A stretch of DNA of 7,723 bases from NCBI GenBank assembly GCA_036554945.1, contig DATBMH010000090.1, positions 1 through 7,723 on the forward strand, in the 5' to 3' direction. Below are positions 6,171 through 7,723 of this stretch, one piece after another. The notes beneath the pieces were generated by a model. It was not told the DNA's origin. It ran no database searches and worked only from the letters and a program-made list of their open reading frames with translations. The first letter of the stretch is position 1. Each line of letters begins with the position of its first letter. Made by a program: the position numbers and the translations under genes. The DNA comes from JACDAN01 sp036554945 (GTDB taxonomy: Bacteria; Actinomycetota; Thermoleophilia; Gaiellales; Gaiellaceae).

Positions 6171-7723
<1,553 letters not shown>

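Overview
The window is GC-rich (roughly 70% by eye) and densely coded. Third codon positions are mostly G or C, and gaps between genes are 24-63 bp. Several start codons sit 6-11 nt behind a TANNNT -10 element, as expected for leaderless or near-leaderless transcripts. A GAAC-N4-GTTC LexA-type box lies before uvrA. Together these suggest an actinobacterial chromosome, perhaps a deep lineage such as Thermoleophilia; the lineage is an inference from style, not a match. I saw no mobile element, CRISPR array, tRNA or rRNA.

Layout. (1) 1-3045 (+): the 3' part of a large, probably exported fusion enzyme, with a nucleotide pyrophosphatase/phosphodiesterase-like alkaline-phosphatase-superfamily domain followed by a complete 5'-nucleotidase. 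(2) 3070-3891 (-): a convergent calcineurin-like metallophosphoesterase. A perfect 14-bp inverted repeat covers its stop codon and serves the junction. (3) 3917-4156 (+): a 79-aa single-pass membrane protein, divergent from gene 2, with only 25 bp between the two start codons and a palindromic ACTATAGT in that gap. (4) 4181-4606 (+): a two-helix membrane protein with a bacterial PH (YdbS/DUF304-like) domain, probably co-transcribed with gene 3. (5) 4670-6118 (+): a 482-aa homologue of the histidine/phenylalanine ammonia-lyase family that lacks the Ala-Ser-Gly triad needed to form the MIO cofactor and other catalytic residues. (6) 6171 to the window end (+): the first 517 codons of uvrA, preceded by an SOS box and a leaderless-type -10.

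How the parts fit. The fusion enzyme could cleave nucleotide phosphodiesters to nucleoside monophosphates and then to nucleosides plus phosphate, a one-polypeptide scavenging route. Genes 3 and 4 form a small membrane-associated pair of unknown role. uvrA is the nucleotide-excision-repair damage sensor and appears to be under LexA control. No neighbour explains the lyase-like protein: no other hut genes or phenylpropanoid genes are visible. The most novel items are the MIO-less lyase homologue, the symmetric shared -10 between genes 2 and 3, the NPP-5'-nucleotidase fusion and the SOS box placed over the uvrA promoter.
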